A DNA stretch of 64,000 bases from Gnetum montanum (GCA_015680685.1 MNCI01004879.1:5583-69582), one strand, 5' to 3'; positions 12,323 to 25,060 are shown, counted from the first letter of the stretch. The notes: generated by a model from the letters alone, not told the origin. Translations and numbers: made by a program.

Positions 12323-13179
12323 TGATGAAGCATTTTCCTTAGGTTGCATCAATGGGATGTTGTTGACTTGATTCCATCAATGCAATCTCAACAACATGAT
12401 CGTGTCGACATGTGATTTAATACATTGACTTGACCCCATTGATGTAGTGTCTATCTTTGCCTATAATTATGTGCTCACCAACCACATTTATGGTAATCCA
12501 TTGTTCGTATCCTAGCAAAATTCTTGAATTTTTTTCATTTGATAGTTATAATATTTTCAAAGAACCTATAGTAGGAGTGAGAAGTGTACAAATCTTTATT
12601 TAAATACTAATGTACCTGAGCACCTTGGTGTGATTGGCAATAAAGATGACCTTTCTTCACAAACCTTGTAGCATTTGGAATTATCTTAACATTTACTTAA
12701 TGCATTTATTATTTGATTAAATTACTTTAATGCATGCAATTAATTAATTAAAGCACATAAGTACAACCATTTCAAGCATATGTTAAAGTTTTCTAATCCC
12801 AATAGTGCTTAATGTTTGGTAATTCGATAGCATTGCAATGTGGTTTAGGATGTGTATGGTAAATGGGAATGGATGCTTACGTTAGTATTAGTTAAGATAT
12901 TAGTTAGTTATTAGATCATTTAAACATTTAATTACTTTATTTTCTAGCACTTAGGCAATTTAAACAAATATAAAATGATAAAATTCATATGCCTCATTTA
13001 CAGTTCACCATACACTTTCACTTCACAAGTAAAACTAAGAAGACAACGACCACGTACATTAGATTCACTTCCTAGACCTAGTCTACTTAGAGAGCTAAAG
13101 TCTATGGAATTTAACTAGATCTCTTAGTGAATTCTAGTGATTTGTATGATTGGGCATAGGGATTTCTCACTACTCATCA
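12323..13179 (+). mobile_element. Element A 3' LTR (complete, 857 bp)
   Basis: Starts TGATGAAG and ends TACTCATCA. U3 contains imperfect repeats of CATCAATGGGATG and CATTGATG type. A weak TATA (TATAATTA, 12462) and the AATAAAG signal (12639) follow. The right part matches 364-907. It is directly followed by the unidentified AT-rich block. Confidence 0.85.
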
Positions 13180-16100
13180 ATCATTATGTATAATCAATGC
13201 TACATTAGTACCTGAACTCTCTATCTTTAGAGGAAACAATGTTCACAATCATCAAGGAAGTTGATGATTTTTTCTACTACTAGTAAAATCCTAAGTTTGT
13301 TAATCTAATTCTTTAGAAATATGAAATGAAATTTTTCTCTATGGAGAAATCAATTATCTACTATCTTGTTGATTTTGAAAACATAATTGTTAAGGAGTCT
13401 TGTGTTTTTTAAAAAAATTATTTAAATTTATATAGATGACAATTTCTATGTTTTCTAAAGTAATTTTAAATATTAGCATGGAGAACTATCACTTATTTAA
13501 TTTTTTTATAAATGACTTTAACGACTATATAGATAGTAATATCTCCTTTGGACATAGTTTAAGTTACCAATACAAGAAGAAAACAAAGTATGTTTTGATT
13601 TATTGTTTCTTCGCAATAATAGAAGTAGTCGAGATACCAAATGCATTTGAAGATGGTAACTATGATATTAAGGAAAAAAATACAATCAACATGGAATTCA
13701 TTAAAGATACTCTTCCAAATGTAGCTATTCCAAAGGATGTGGATTACATGCCTTGTAAATCAATTGAATTTTGAAACCAACTAATCAATTTAGTTTTAAT
13801 AAATGATGAAAAAATTATAAAGGGTGTGTCCTTCATTGTATTATTATTCTATTGTAGCAGCCTCCTTAAAGAATTACGAGAATAAAAAGAAATCAATGTC
13901 ATATTTGTACATAGTGATGATATGTGATGTTTCCTATGGTTTACAATAGCAAAGCTATTAACTACAACTAATGAGGATTCATTCGATACTAAATATGTAG
14001 AGGAGTAATTTCAAAATAATTTGGAAGTAAAACATGTACATAAGGACATAGTAATAAGTTTGAAAAATAGGTCAACTGATAATGTATGTGAGGTTATACT
14101 GTATGAATAATATAGTTTATTATAACTAGGGTATGTTGAAATATCTCTATTGTTAATAATACATTTATCATAAGTAGGAGAGTTATGTCTTGGAAGATAA
14201 TGAGAAACCAAATCAATAAGAATATTCAAAAGAAGATTATGTTCCTAAATAGCTTACACTTGTAATTCATCATTGATGTCTAATTTTGAATTGAATGTTA
14301 AAGCAAAAGAACCTATATTAGAATGTTAAAGAAAAAGAACGTAAGGAGAAGATACATAATCAGAGCTTTGATAATGATTTTGATGATGATGAGAAAATTA
14401 AGATATATGATAAATTAATGAGTTTGTAAGTTTACTAATGTGATGAATTTGAAAAGAAATTTTTTTAGTGAGGTCTCAAGTAATTGCTATGAATTCTAAT
14501 TTTTTACAAGGAAACCTCTTTTGAAACCCTTGGACGAGGCATAACAAGTAGAGGTTTTGCAAGTAAGCATAAGGTCAATATAATAAAGTATGTTCAATTA
14601 ATTGTTAGAAAATAATTAAATTAGTGTTATGATGAATTGAATTCTTTATGTTTTAGGGAAGAAGCCCACCATCATCAATGGCTCAAAAAATTAATACAAA
14701 GAAATCAAACACAAACTATTAAGAAAAAATTATGTAACTAATTTAATTTCTTCTAATTTTATATTGAAAGATATACTCAGTTATATATATAATTTTTGTA
14801 GATTCATACTAATCAAAGTCATAATTCTATGAAATCTCATGAAAAACAAAGCATGATAATGTATGTTATTGTATCATATCATTACAAATTACAAAAGTCT
14901 TATAGTTATTATGTTTTACTAAGCATTACTTATAATAATGATATTTTTTAGTTTATTTTTTGCTATATACGTCCTCTTAGTAGAGTTCTAATATGTCTAA
15001 AATGTGTGCTTCAAATTTTATCAATTAGATAAATTAAAAGAAATACTTTGAAGAGGAAATGAAGTACAAATTTATAATACAGTGTGCTTGCTAGAATACT
15101 GTGATAAAGTGTTGCTTCTAGTGGATGGCAATGCTATCAAAAGATGTGATTTAAGAATTCTAAGATTAAAACAAGAAATAGATAATACAATATTTAGACA
15201 CTATTTTAAAAATATGTAATCAATCCTAGAATTTCATTCAACGTATTATTTTTTTGATCCATCATTACTATCCAAATTAAGAATAATGTATAAGTTAGAA
15301 GATAGGGAGTTAAAATTAAGACAAAGTATTTCAAGGTTGAAATAGTAAGAAGGCTTTAAATTTAATAGCTACCAAAAAATATTTTTTTCTAATTAACATC
15401 AAGATTGGAAGGAGTATGTTTCATTGGATACTATTGTTGTCAATATCCTGGCAAGTTTAATATCAATCATGGATCCTCTTAATAGTGATATTAAATGTAG
15501 TGAAGAAATTAATATTATTTACAAGTACCTTAAGCTCAAGCATAGTATTCACAATAGAGAGAATCAATTTTATCAAGAATTATGGAGATAGTTATTTCAA
15601 AGAAATATACCACAATAGAGAAATGGATATGACTATGGTGTTTGTCTCACTTTATGTAATATACATTATATGTGAAAGGAAGATATTATGTAAGACATTA
15701 GATATACCATTATATATAAGGAGAATCCTATGCGATATATTAAATGTGTCTCACTAGCATACAATATGGTTATAATGTTAATTAGTTTTTTTTAATTCCA
15801 TTTTGTTATCTCTTATTTAACAATTTTATTTTTCATATTAATTTTTTTTAATATTTCAATATTTTCATTTTTATTATGATCATTATTGTAATTTTTAATA
15901 TGCATTATCAATATGTTTATATTCAAAAATTAGTTATAAAGATTCTTTATTTGAAATAGTAATATGATTAGCTAATGCATGTATTATGAATACTTGAAGA
16001 TATAAATGAACAAATAAAAAGAAGAAAAATAGTGATACTATATCTAAATAGGGTATTTATACAGGATGTACATTTTTAAAATAAAAATAAATAAGGATGT

Positions 16101-17090
16101 ACATATGAAAACATGACATCATGCTGGAAAATTAGTACTATTATATCTAACTTGGTGTATATGAGTTTCTCACTTAATTGAAGAACGATGGAATTCAATA
16201 CGCATTTTCGTCTTCAGCATAGTTAGCTAATGTAGAAAGAATAATAAATTATCTCATGAAAGATCTTGATGTAAAACCTAAATTCATTTGGTGTTAGACA
16301 TAATGCCAGAAACTTTATTGCAAATAGACTATGCTTCCAATTTTCTAAAAGCCTTTACAACAATTTTTCAAAATATATTGCAATTAGTACAAATGAGAGG
16401 ATGTCATGATAGTTAATGACATAGGTAATAAAATTCTTGATGGGGACAAAGGAAACTTTATTCAAGCCAAAAAAATATGATTTGAATAATCCTATAGATG
16501 ACTACCTACTTAGGATATTACTACCATCTATTGTAAATCTTATTAGTGATCAATTAAGCATTAAGGAACTATTAAGTTCTAATGAATAACTTGTAAATAT
16601 TATTTAATTTTTTATTTTGATTTATGATAAAAAATAAATTACCTTCTTAGGTGTTTATTCATGATCACACTAATAATTTTATTTATGATCTAATGATTTC
16701 TATTGGAGAATTTTTAGATGTTAATGAAAATCTTGATAATCATATCAAATATCTTTATATAGATATTTAATATTATCCTTTTACTAATTCATTATTTAAA
16801 TTAATAAGTTTCTTAAGAAAAACTATTCATTAGCACAACATAATCCTTGATTCAATAAAACTGTAATTAATCATTTATGAGACCAGGGTACTTAGTTATT
16901 AAAAGGTAATAAAAGATATAACAATTAGCTCAATGATTTTGTAAACATATTTGAGATAAAAAGATAAATAAGGTTCATTACATCATAATATAAAATTCCA
17001 ACTATAAGAATGTAAAACACTAATTTTTATAATAATGTAGTAATGTTAATTCTACAATGATTTTAATATGATGTTTTCTGTTATAATTCT
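13180..17090. other. Unidentified AT-rich block with possible decayed coding sequence
   Basis: About 3.9 kb of markedly AT-rich DNA unlike any other part of the window. On the + strand, several stretches are open and have protein-like composition: 13436-13774 (112 codons, rich in Ile, Asn, Asp and Lys), its continuation with stops to about 14100, about 15080-15350, and 15485-15757. I recognise no RT, integrase, transposase, helicase or polymerase motif. No terminal repeats or target duplications were found at its edges. It could be a decayed DNA transposon, a captured gene, or organelle- or plasmid-derived DNA. Confidence 0.35.
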
Positions 17091-17865
17091 AGAGATTAGA
17101 AAGAAAATATTCTAAATATAATGAACACCTCCTTAGTGAGATAACAACTACAATAGTCTCATGCAAAAGGGTAAGAGTAGGAAGAGTAAGAAGTATAGTC
17201 AAGATTATGAATAGTGCACCAACCCATGCTACAAGCATAATAAATATAACCAACTACATGATGAAATGAATAAGAAGATGCAATCGACACATGTAGAGTT
17301 AGAGAGCCTCTAAACCCAATACACCAAGCAACATAACATTGCAATGGGCCTATCAAAGAGATTGCCTGAATACCAAGAGATGAAAGAAAATGTTATAACA
17401 TTCAACGTGAATTATCCATTATTTCCTACCTAATTCATTCAAACCAACACAATGTTTCATAATATATAATGTGTATGGAATATTGCAACTACTACCAACC
17501 TTGCCAATTTGGTGTGAACCATCGATGATTCATGAATAAATGTAAAGTAGTACTAGATCATCCTAAATCATTTCTACATGAAGGAAGAAGTTATTGATCA
17601 ATCACATAAGCCACCATAGAAGGAGAAGTTGCCACCATCTAGGCTAATATGAAGAATGGCTAATGAAACATTTTTCAAGACCTAACAGTCTTATAGTCTT
17701 TTTTGTGTATGATTAGTATTTTGTCATGTTGTAAATTACTTGAATAAATTTTGTAATGCAACACTCAAGTTAGTTAGTTTGTCAAGTCATCTCCACAATT
17801 TTATAATAAAATTTATCTCATTTTTATTTGACTCAAGATTGAGTTTTTAGTTAGTCATCGGGAGA
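17091..17865 (+). pseudogene. Element G: tail of accessory ORF, 3' UTR and polypurine tract
   Basis: A decayed stretch resembling the end of the accessory ORF of A and E. Near 17400-17640 the IDDS/KEEVID region, followed by a Lys/Pro-rich end, sits in the same order as the VYDSKMEKEKLQ region of E. It is followed by ACTCAAGATTGAGTTTTTAG, the standard sequence before the family's polypurine tract (CATCGGGAGA, 17857-17865), and then the LTR. The rest of G's internal region is not recognisable upstream. Confidence 0.5.
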
Positions 17866-18408
17866 TGATGAATAGTTAATAAATAGGTTACGATACCAAA
17901 CCTATGATATCATTACAACAATATCCTTTGCTTTCATATAATATCATAAATACAATGTATCTTAGATTAGTAATGTCTATAAATACCATCCAACTACTAT
18001 ATTAAATATGTTATTATGATGAGTAACTTTGGCAAACTCTTGTAGTTTTCTTTTGTAACATTTATAATAGTCAGCAAGTAGTCATAGCATGATGTGAAGT
18101 AGTTGTCCAAAGTCTCTACTTAAGTGCCTTATTCCTAGACATAATTCATGACAACAATAAAGATTAAGAATATTTTACTTTAATGCAATACTCTAACTTA
18201 GCCTAAAATTTACAATTAATGCAATTCATATACTTATGCACATAACTTACTGTTTACCTTCCTTCTCATGTAGAATAATCATTTATGTTTTTCATGCATG
18301 TTAGATGCATAGAATGAGTATGACCAACTTCAAGCATAAATACATTATTGTTTGGTAATCCCAATAGTGTTTTTTCTTGGTAAACCTATTAGTGGAACAC
18401 TTGGTAAC
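17866..18408 (+). mobile_element. Element G 3' LTR, left part
   Basis: Starts TGATGAATAG directly after a polypurine tract. It has TATAAATA at 17978 and the R/U5 motifs of the family (GACCAACTTCAAGCAT, TTTGGTAATCCCAATAG). It is interrupted after GTAAC (18404-18408) by a minus-strand solo LTR and resumes at 19285. The combined length without the insertion is about 883 bp. Confidence 0.8.
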
Positions 18409-19279
18409 TAATGAGCAGTGAGGTACCCCTATGTCCAACCACATGAATCACAAAGCATTGACATGCGATTTAGTCTAATTCTGTCGAATTTATCATTTCC
18501 AATGCACTAGCCTTCTAGGAAGTGAATCTTACCTTAAAGTCAATCATTGTCTTCCCTATTACACTTGTGATGTACACTGGTATGGTTAAGTGTAATTGAG
18601 GAATTTGATTTTTATCATTTTGTATTTTTATGGTTTTCATGCTTAAAGAGAAATAAATTAGTTGGACTAACTAATTTGATTTAACTAATTCTTGAATGTC
18701 TAACTAGTCCTACCATAAGCATTTGGTCCCACTTTTCGTACATGTCCTAAACCCATGTATCTATTGTTGGGTGACCAAGCGCTACGCTACTGGGCATACC
18801 AAGTGATAATGCTGCTAGGATTACCAAGTGAATACATGTTATTCTTGACGTGGTTGTACTTATGTGTTTAATCTATCTTACTTAATTGCTTCATTAACTT
18901 AATTACTGGAAACATTTAATAAATAATTGAAAACATTAAATGCATAAAAAATATTTAATCTATCCAAAGTGTTGCAACGTTTATAAAAAATCTCACCTTT
19001 ATTGTTGCACACACTATCATGGTTAGGTACAACAATGGTCAAATACAAATCTATACACTCAATGACTCTTGCTGTAGGCACTCAAAAGAAAAATTCTAAC
19101 TTTCAAATGGAAAAACTCCAATAGCTTTGCTACAATTGTAAATGCAACTAGTAGATGCGTATTTATAGCTAAAAATAGACATTGTGTTGACGAGGCCTTG
19201 TCGATGCATAATATGATGTGTCAACAAGGCCCAGTCGACAAGGCCTCATCAATGCAACCAACTGAACTGTAACTCATTA
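18409..19279 (-). mobile_element. Solo LTR, Athila-like family, inserted in the G LTR
   Basis: A complete LTR read on the minus strand. Its U3 end is near 19279, the TATA box is the complement of 19160-19167, and the AATAAAGGTGAG motif is on the minus strand near 18995. Its terminal GGTACCTCACTGCTCATTA is the complement of 18409-18427. Flanking GTAAC (18404-18408 and 19280-19284) is a perfect 5-bp target-site duplication. No internal region is present, so it is a product of LTR-LTR recombination. The termini are TAATGAG...CTCATTA rather than TG...CA. Confidence 0.88.
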
Positions 19280-19284
19280 GTAAC

Positions 19285-19624
19285 TAAGCAACAATAGCAC
19301 ACATTCAGGATGTGTATGGCAAGTTGGAAATGTATATTTATTGCATAGGCTAAAATAGACTTTAATTTCCTACACTTAGATTAAATAGATGAACTTTTAA
19401 GTATTTTAATAATATTTTAATATAGCCACTATAACATCAAGATCATATGCTTCAATTATACTACACTATATGTACTAAGAGGCACAAAAATATAACAGGG
19501 AAGATATATTTACAATCACATCCAATAAGCTAGGCACTCCACTAGTTAATCCCATAGATTATGATAAGATCATATGTAACACTATGATCTATATGGTTGA
19601 GCATAGGAACTACTCTGATGCTCA
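19285..19624 (+). mobile_element. Element G 3' LTR, right part
   Basis: Resumes the interrupted LTR (GGATGTGTATGGCAAG block, then the AGATTATGATAAGATCATATG area and GGTTGAGCATAGGAACTACTC). It ends at GCTCA near 19624. What follows is not a primer-binding site, as expected for a 3' LTR. Confidence 0.72.
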
Positions 19625-20230
19625 TTGTAAGTGCTACTAGTTTTGTTAATTTCTTTGTTTTATGATATATTTTTTCCAAGATGAGTTGGACATATTTTTT
19701 GTTCATTTGTTATCAATTCTAACAATGCCATGATCTGGGAGCTTAGGAGTGTGTAATTTACATATTGGATATTTCATGTTGGTATTTATACTCATGGACA
19801 TTTCAGCAAAACATTATTTTTTTCTTTAATTTATTGTTATTGTTGCTGTATGTGTGTATGATTTTTCTGTCAACAAGATGTGTTAGGAATTCCATGACTT
19901 ATTTGTTTCTCCTTACATGTATTTTGTTATGGAAGCTCTTACATTGCTGTTATTTGGATTTATACATTTGTCTTAGCTAATTACAATTATGTTGCACATC
20001 TATGGATGAATATAGCTCATAGATTTTATGTCTTTTATTTGTAATTTCTCATGGTGCCCCTTCAAATCCATCTTTTACCTTAATAGTATGTTCACATTAT
20101 TTTTGCAAATGGCAAACAAGGTGAAGATATATTAGTGAGCAAAAAACTAAGAAATTTATAAGCTCAAGGTGAGCTTGAGAATACATAGGGGTTATTCTTC
20201 ATTTTTTCTAATTAGTATTTGTTAATCTTC
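19625..20230. other. Unassigned sequence
   Basis: AT-rich stretch with no recognisable coding motif, repeat or RNA gene. Its last part leads into a GGGGGAAGATTG polypurine tract, so it may be the 3' end of the internal region of a Ty1/copia element too decayed to recognise. Confidence 0.35.
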
Positions 20231-21220
20231 AAAAGGGGGAAGATTGTTAAGCTTTAGGTTTTGAATATGAACATGTGTAGGGTTCTATGGTTACAAAATA
20301 TCTCTACTGACACTTTTAGACCACATCCAAGCTTCACAATTGATCATTTTTTTTTATGTTGAATCATGTTTTTAAATGTTCTTAAGACTCCTAATCGGTT
20401 TCCCACTCAAGATGGAATGCCCCCATAAAGTTAGAAAACATTTATAGATTTTTGGGATCCTAAGGCAAGATCACCCCTTTAGCCAAAGTTGAAATTTTAG
20501 TTCTCAACGACTACCCCCTCTCCCTAGCAATAGGTTGCCCCCTCTAAATAGATGTACTCTTGGATAGGTTGCCCTCTCATCATAATTTTTTCCCTCTATG
20601 ATGTTTGAGTAATAATCCAACTCTTGGATAGATTACCCTCAGCCTTTAGTTAATCCCTATAAGCCCTAAGATAAAATTATATAAACATCAAGGCATGCAA
20701 ATCATTAGATTTTTTTCATTGCCATTTGTCTTTTGAACCTAAGTGTTTTCTTCTATCCCTATCATGGCAATTCTAAGCTACAAAATGGATAGGAAGATGA
20801 ATTATTGGGATGATCTACATAACTTTATCAGTAGTTAAGTTTCTATAGGTTGGTTTTTCATTGTTCATTCAAGTTATAACAAGTTCTCAAAAGAGGTTTT
20901 TATACCATAAACTATTTTATTTTGTGCACTTTGATTTGGTATTCTTTGCAATTTGGTGTATGAGTGAGGCCTTTAAATGCATCATTCATTTGTATTCTTA
21001 TTATTCACTTTTGCATGTTTTAGGATTTATGTCTTAAAATATTAATTGTAAAAAAAAAGGACATGAGAAACCCTTAAGACTAATGTTTTACCCTAAAGCT
21101 TGAAGAGTAGGGAATCCAAGAAAAGTGGAAACTTGAATAGCCCCTACAAAGTAGACTAAGCCTAAGCTGAACCACTATAAATTTGGTGTGTTCTTTCTTA
21201 TGTTTGTTTTGATGCATCAT
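20231..21220 (+). mobile_element. Probable Ty1/copia-type polypurine tract and LTR remnant
   Basis: AAAAGGGGGAAGATTGTTAAG at 20231-20251 has the typical form of a copia polypurine tract followed by an LTR starting TGTTAAG (20245). A candidate TATA box (TTATATAAAC) lies near 20687. The right end is not defined, and a chromovirus LTR begins at 21221. The call rests on this junction alone. Confidence 0.45.
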
Positions 21221-21716
21221 TGTAACATCCCATCCCTTGTTAAGTGTGAAAACAAATTGTAACAATGTAATTAACCTTTAAATAAAGTGACACCTTATTA
21301 TGAGGAGTTACAATTACTCATGTATCCCTTGGAAATGGGTCTGACCTATGCCATTTAAGCCTAGGTTTAGAGGTCATTTCCGCATGGAGTTGCAAAGCCT
21401 AGAAAGGCAAGTGATGGGAGCTAGGGGAAGTCGGACAAGAAGGGATTGATCATCCCTTTACTAGATAGCCTAACCATGGTTGCAATGCTAGATTTCCTCT
21501 AAGGCTTAAGAGGCATGGGAAGACAACCCAGAGGGCATTATAGTACTTTCTCCTATTAATAAGTTTTTTTTTGTTTTTCTTTCTTATTTTCCAATACCAA
21601 TTATTTATTTACTAGTTAATTCATTTATGATGTTTCCATTATATTATTTAAGAAGATGATGAATTCAATAAATTAAGTGATCATGTTTTTACAACATCCA
21701 AGAATGGGATGTCACA
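21221..21716 (+). mobile_element. Chromovirus-type (Tekay/Del-like) 5' LTR
   Basis: Starts TGTAACATCCCATCCC and ends AATGGGATGTCACA, giving an inverted-repeat terminus of about 12 bp (TGTNACATCCCAT / ATGGGATGTCACA). It is followed within 2 bp by a tRNA-iMet-type primer-binding site. Length 496 bp. The matching 3' LTR is absent because the element is cut at 27744. Confidence 0.82.
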
Positions 21717-21718
21717 TT

Positions 21719-21730
21719 TGGTATCGAAGC
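21719..21730 (+). promoter_or_regulatory. Primer-binding site, initiator-tRNA-Met type
   Basis: TGGTATCGAAGC is one base off the common TGGTATCAGAGC-type plant Ty3/gypsy site complementary to initiator tRNA-Met. It follows the LTR end TGTCACA. Confidence 0.8.
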
Positions 21731-21926
21731 AAACCATAATTCAGGATTTTATTATTATTATAAAACACAAGTACATGAATGCCAATGTGGAAAAAAAATA
21801 TTATTTTATTTTTATTATTATGGTAAAATAGAAGTACATCCCAGAAGAATATATGTAAAGGAAGAAAGAAAGAAGTTGAACATAAGAAAAAGGGAATATG
21901 TGGAATAAAAAGAATAAGAAAAGTGA

Positions 21927-24149
21927 TCATTTGTTGTAACTAAATGAGGCAAGGAGATTTGTAAATATCTTCAACTGTGCTTCTTGTTCTTCATTGGTGG
22001 CATCCTTCTTGCTAACCATCACCTTACATCTAGCCAATCCATCACACAATTATTTCATGTAGTTAGTCAAACTTCTTGCTCCAGCAACTAATTCTTTCTC
22101 TCTCCTAAGCTAGGTCTTTAGCATCTCTACTTGAATCAATCGATCATCCATGTATTTTTGTCATTCCTTCTCTTTTCTCTGCACAACAAAGACTAAAATT
22201 ATGAGTTATGAATAAAAAAGAAAAAAATGAAAAGAGAAAAGAATAAGTACTATTTACCTAAAGCCAATCATTATCAATTTGAAGAAACTATTTACAGATC
22301 TCTAGATGATGAGCTAGGCATGTTGCACTCTCTAATTTTCCTAAGAGTTGCTTTAGATCTTTGACAACTTCTAGAGCATCCATGAGAATTGGGTGCAAAG
22401 ATGATGGAACTCTAGCCTATACCAAATCATAGTTTGCCCAAAAGTTGCATGATTGAGACTCTCGTAAGTGGTAAAAATTCTCACAAATAGAATAGGGTTT
22501 GTTATCAGAAATTTGCTAACGATGACACCGAATAAGCATAAGTTCTTCTTCAATAGTTGCCACTATCTATCCCATCGAATAAAGAGAACCTAAGATAGAA
22601 AAAGAATGAACCATTGGAATAGACTCAAGAGTTAGTGTTGGCACTACGTATGGAAAGGAACCTCTTATAGGCATCGCAAAAAAAGAAGGTATGCCCTATG
22701 ATCTAGGTGGAGGAATGAGAGATGAAAAGAAGAGAGGTTGTCTAGAAGTGGTGCCTACATCATCTTTGTCCATCTCTCAAAAAATTTACCTCCACTCCAT
22801 AGACCTTTGCAACACAAAAATGATCAACGTCATATAAGAAGAGAATAAGGGAAGTGTTTAAACCTTCAAGAATTAAAACTTACCTATAGCTCCTTTTTCT
22901 TATCTAGTCTTATACTTTATTGCTAATTTTTCTATTGAGATTGTTATTGAACCTATTATTAAGCTTGTTGTCTTACAACTACTCAGTCATCAAAACCTTG
23001 CCTAGTACATTGCCTTTGCAAAAAGGAATTTATTAGGAAAAAGAATAAGACATTAAACTAAGTTTTTATATGTTATATATATATATATACCTTGGAAGTA
23101 CTAAGTGTGATTTTTTCTCATGACTAAACTCTCCCAAAAGTTGAAGCCCCTTGAGTAGATGAAGTGCCTTTAGCCTATGTAGTCTAAGCACCTTCTTTTG
23201 AAATAAGTGCATCTTGGATCAATTCATTTTGCATCCCAAATTTCACTATCAATAAATACATGAAGAAACATAAGAATAATAGAAATATAAAAATACATAA
23301 ACATTTAAAATACCTTATTGCTTCCTTCTTGATTTTTGGCCTGTTGCAAAACCAATTTATCCTTTTTTCCACCCTGGATTTTACTCTTTATAATTCTATC
23401 TTCTTCAGGAAATTCAAGACATAAAATAGGATCATATCGGCTAAAGAGTTTGGCTAAAGAATTATAACTAACAATTAAACACATGATCAAGGGTACACAA
23501 CATATGGTATATGTTTTATTGGAATTTTATTTGATGGCAGCAACTCCACTCATGGCATTATACAAAGCAAAAAAAAAAAAAAAGGACAATGACCAATCAT
23601 AAACTCTATCAATTATGGCATCATGAAGTATATATATGGAAAAGGAAATAATATAAGATTGGTGTTGATGTCACAAAACCTTACTATGGATGAATTGACA
23701 TAATGAAATCTTCATGATGAAATTAGCTTTCTCCAATAGTAGAATCCATAATATAATCAAATAATTCTTTTTGGAAAAATAATTTATATTTAAAGGAAAA
23801 AGTGATGGAATTAAAGGATCCTCTCCTTAGTGAAAACCTAAGGTTATTTGGATATCATATGAAATAATCATTATTTACCAAAAAAAAATTGGGAAGTGGT
23901 GCTTATACTATTATTATAAAGATTGCACCATTGAATTATTAAGTCTTTGCACTTGCTTACCTTGAAAATAGGTAAGATCAATAGCTTAGAAAATCGGGAA
24001 GTGATAAGGAATTGAAAAGCATCCTTTTCAAGTAAATAATGCACAAGATTACAAGCAATAACTACACCATTGTGATGAAAAGGAATGGACACCAATTTAG
24101 AGCTACCTCAAGCTAAAGAATGAGTCTAGGTAGGATGCTTTTGGGCCAT
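21927..24149 (-). pseudogene. Intron-containing gene remnant, antisense in the chromovirus leader
   Basis: Read on the minus strand, open segments are bounded by good splice signals. Likely exons: 24149-23961 (starts ATG, donor AAG/GTAAGC); about 23467-23314 (donor AAG/GTATTT); 23245-23091 (donor AAG/GTATAT); 23023-22884 (acceptor GCAAAG/GC, donor TAG/GTAAGT); 22804-22258 (acceptor GCAAAG/GT, donor TAG/GTAAAT); and 22178-21927 (acceptor GTGCAG/AG, ends in TGA). Exons 4, 5 and 6 join in one consistent phase; exons 2 to 4 do not, suggesting small indels. The last two exons look helical and coiled-coil-like. There are several premature stops of the CAG-to-TAG or CGA-to-TGA kind. I do not recognise the protein. 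It may be a captured host gene or an antisense extra ORF. Confidence 0.5.
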
Positions 24150-25060
24150 GATAATGATGGTTAAAAGAAAAACATTTGTTTGTGTTAATGACAAAAATAT
24201 TCAAGCTTGTCTAATACTAATCTATGATGGGCAAAGTATTTCTTCTTCTCATATTTATAAGAGAACAATAAGAATTTAGGTAAGAGTATACAAGAAGTAT
24301 CAACTTAAGTTAATTATAACTAAATAAATCTAATGCTCACTTTTTTAATTTTTGATTCCTAGTTTCACCAAAATGGCATAACCTCTAACTCAACATGTAG
24401 TGCTCTTCAAGATGATTCCAACAATACGAATTTCATTGAAATATGACTTACAGTTTAGGATATACGACATTTCTTAGGTTATGTGTAGTTCCAAAATAAA
24501 AAAAGTATTTTTTTTATTTTTTTATTTAATTTTTAAATTTTATTTTAATATATTAATAAAAGAGTGGATGAGAGGTCTTGGATTCGACCTTGAGCCCCAA
24601 TCTTTTTAAAATTTAAATTTGACACCTTGGTAACAACAAAATAAGAAACTTTTCATTGAGTGTGCTCATTTTGGAGTAAAATTGGGATGGGTGACCTTTT
24701 TGAAAGTCTCAAAAATCATGTAATTTTTTGCCAATTTAAAATAGCCATAACTTTAGAATTTGGAGTCCATTTTCAACCAAACAAAAACTAATTCCAATAG
24801 ATTTGAACCTTTTGGACACAATGGAATAGTCATATTTAGCTTTTTGGTTATAGAAAATTAGCTTTTTAATCCATTATTTAAGATCTCAAAATAATTCGGA
24901 TGTGATGGCCAAGAAGAAATCCATGACAATTTCAACCTCTTCTGCAACCGATTAACTATTTTGAGACCTAAAAAAAAGGACCATAGAGGCTAAGGATTAT
25001 TAACATACCTGATTTCTTAAACTTACCAATGTCTAAACCCAAAGAATACATTGGAGAGCA
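24150..25060. other. Chromovirus leader, noncoding part
   Basis: No coding region is supported. The stretch contains a T/A-rich patch near 24510-24560 and sequence such as GGAGTCCATTTTCAACCAAAC near 24761, a type common in plant repeats. It leads into the gag start. Confidence 0.5.

Noticed and set aside
23071-23090. (AT)n run as a functional element
   Set aside because: A short AT microsatellite just inside a presumed intron; no further significance visible.
23571-23583. Poly(A) run as the tail of a LINE or processed pseudogene
   Set aside because: It lies inside an apparent intron of the minus-strand gene remnant, and no upstream retrogene or target duplication was seen.
24565-24605. Possible SINE or tRNA-like B box (GGATTCGACC)
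   Set aside because: No A box at the right distance, no tail and no target duplications seen; a chance match in AT-rich repeat DNA is likely.
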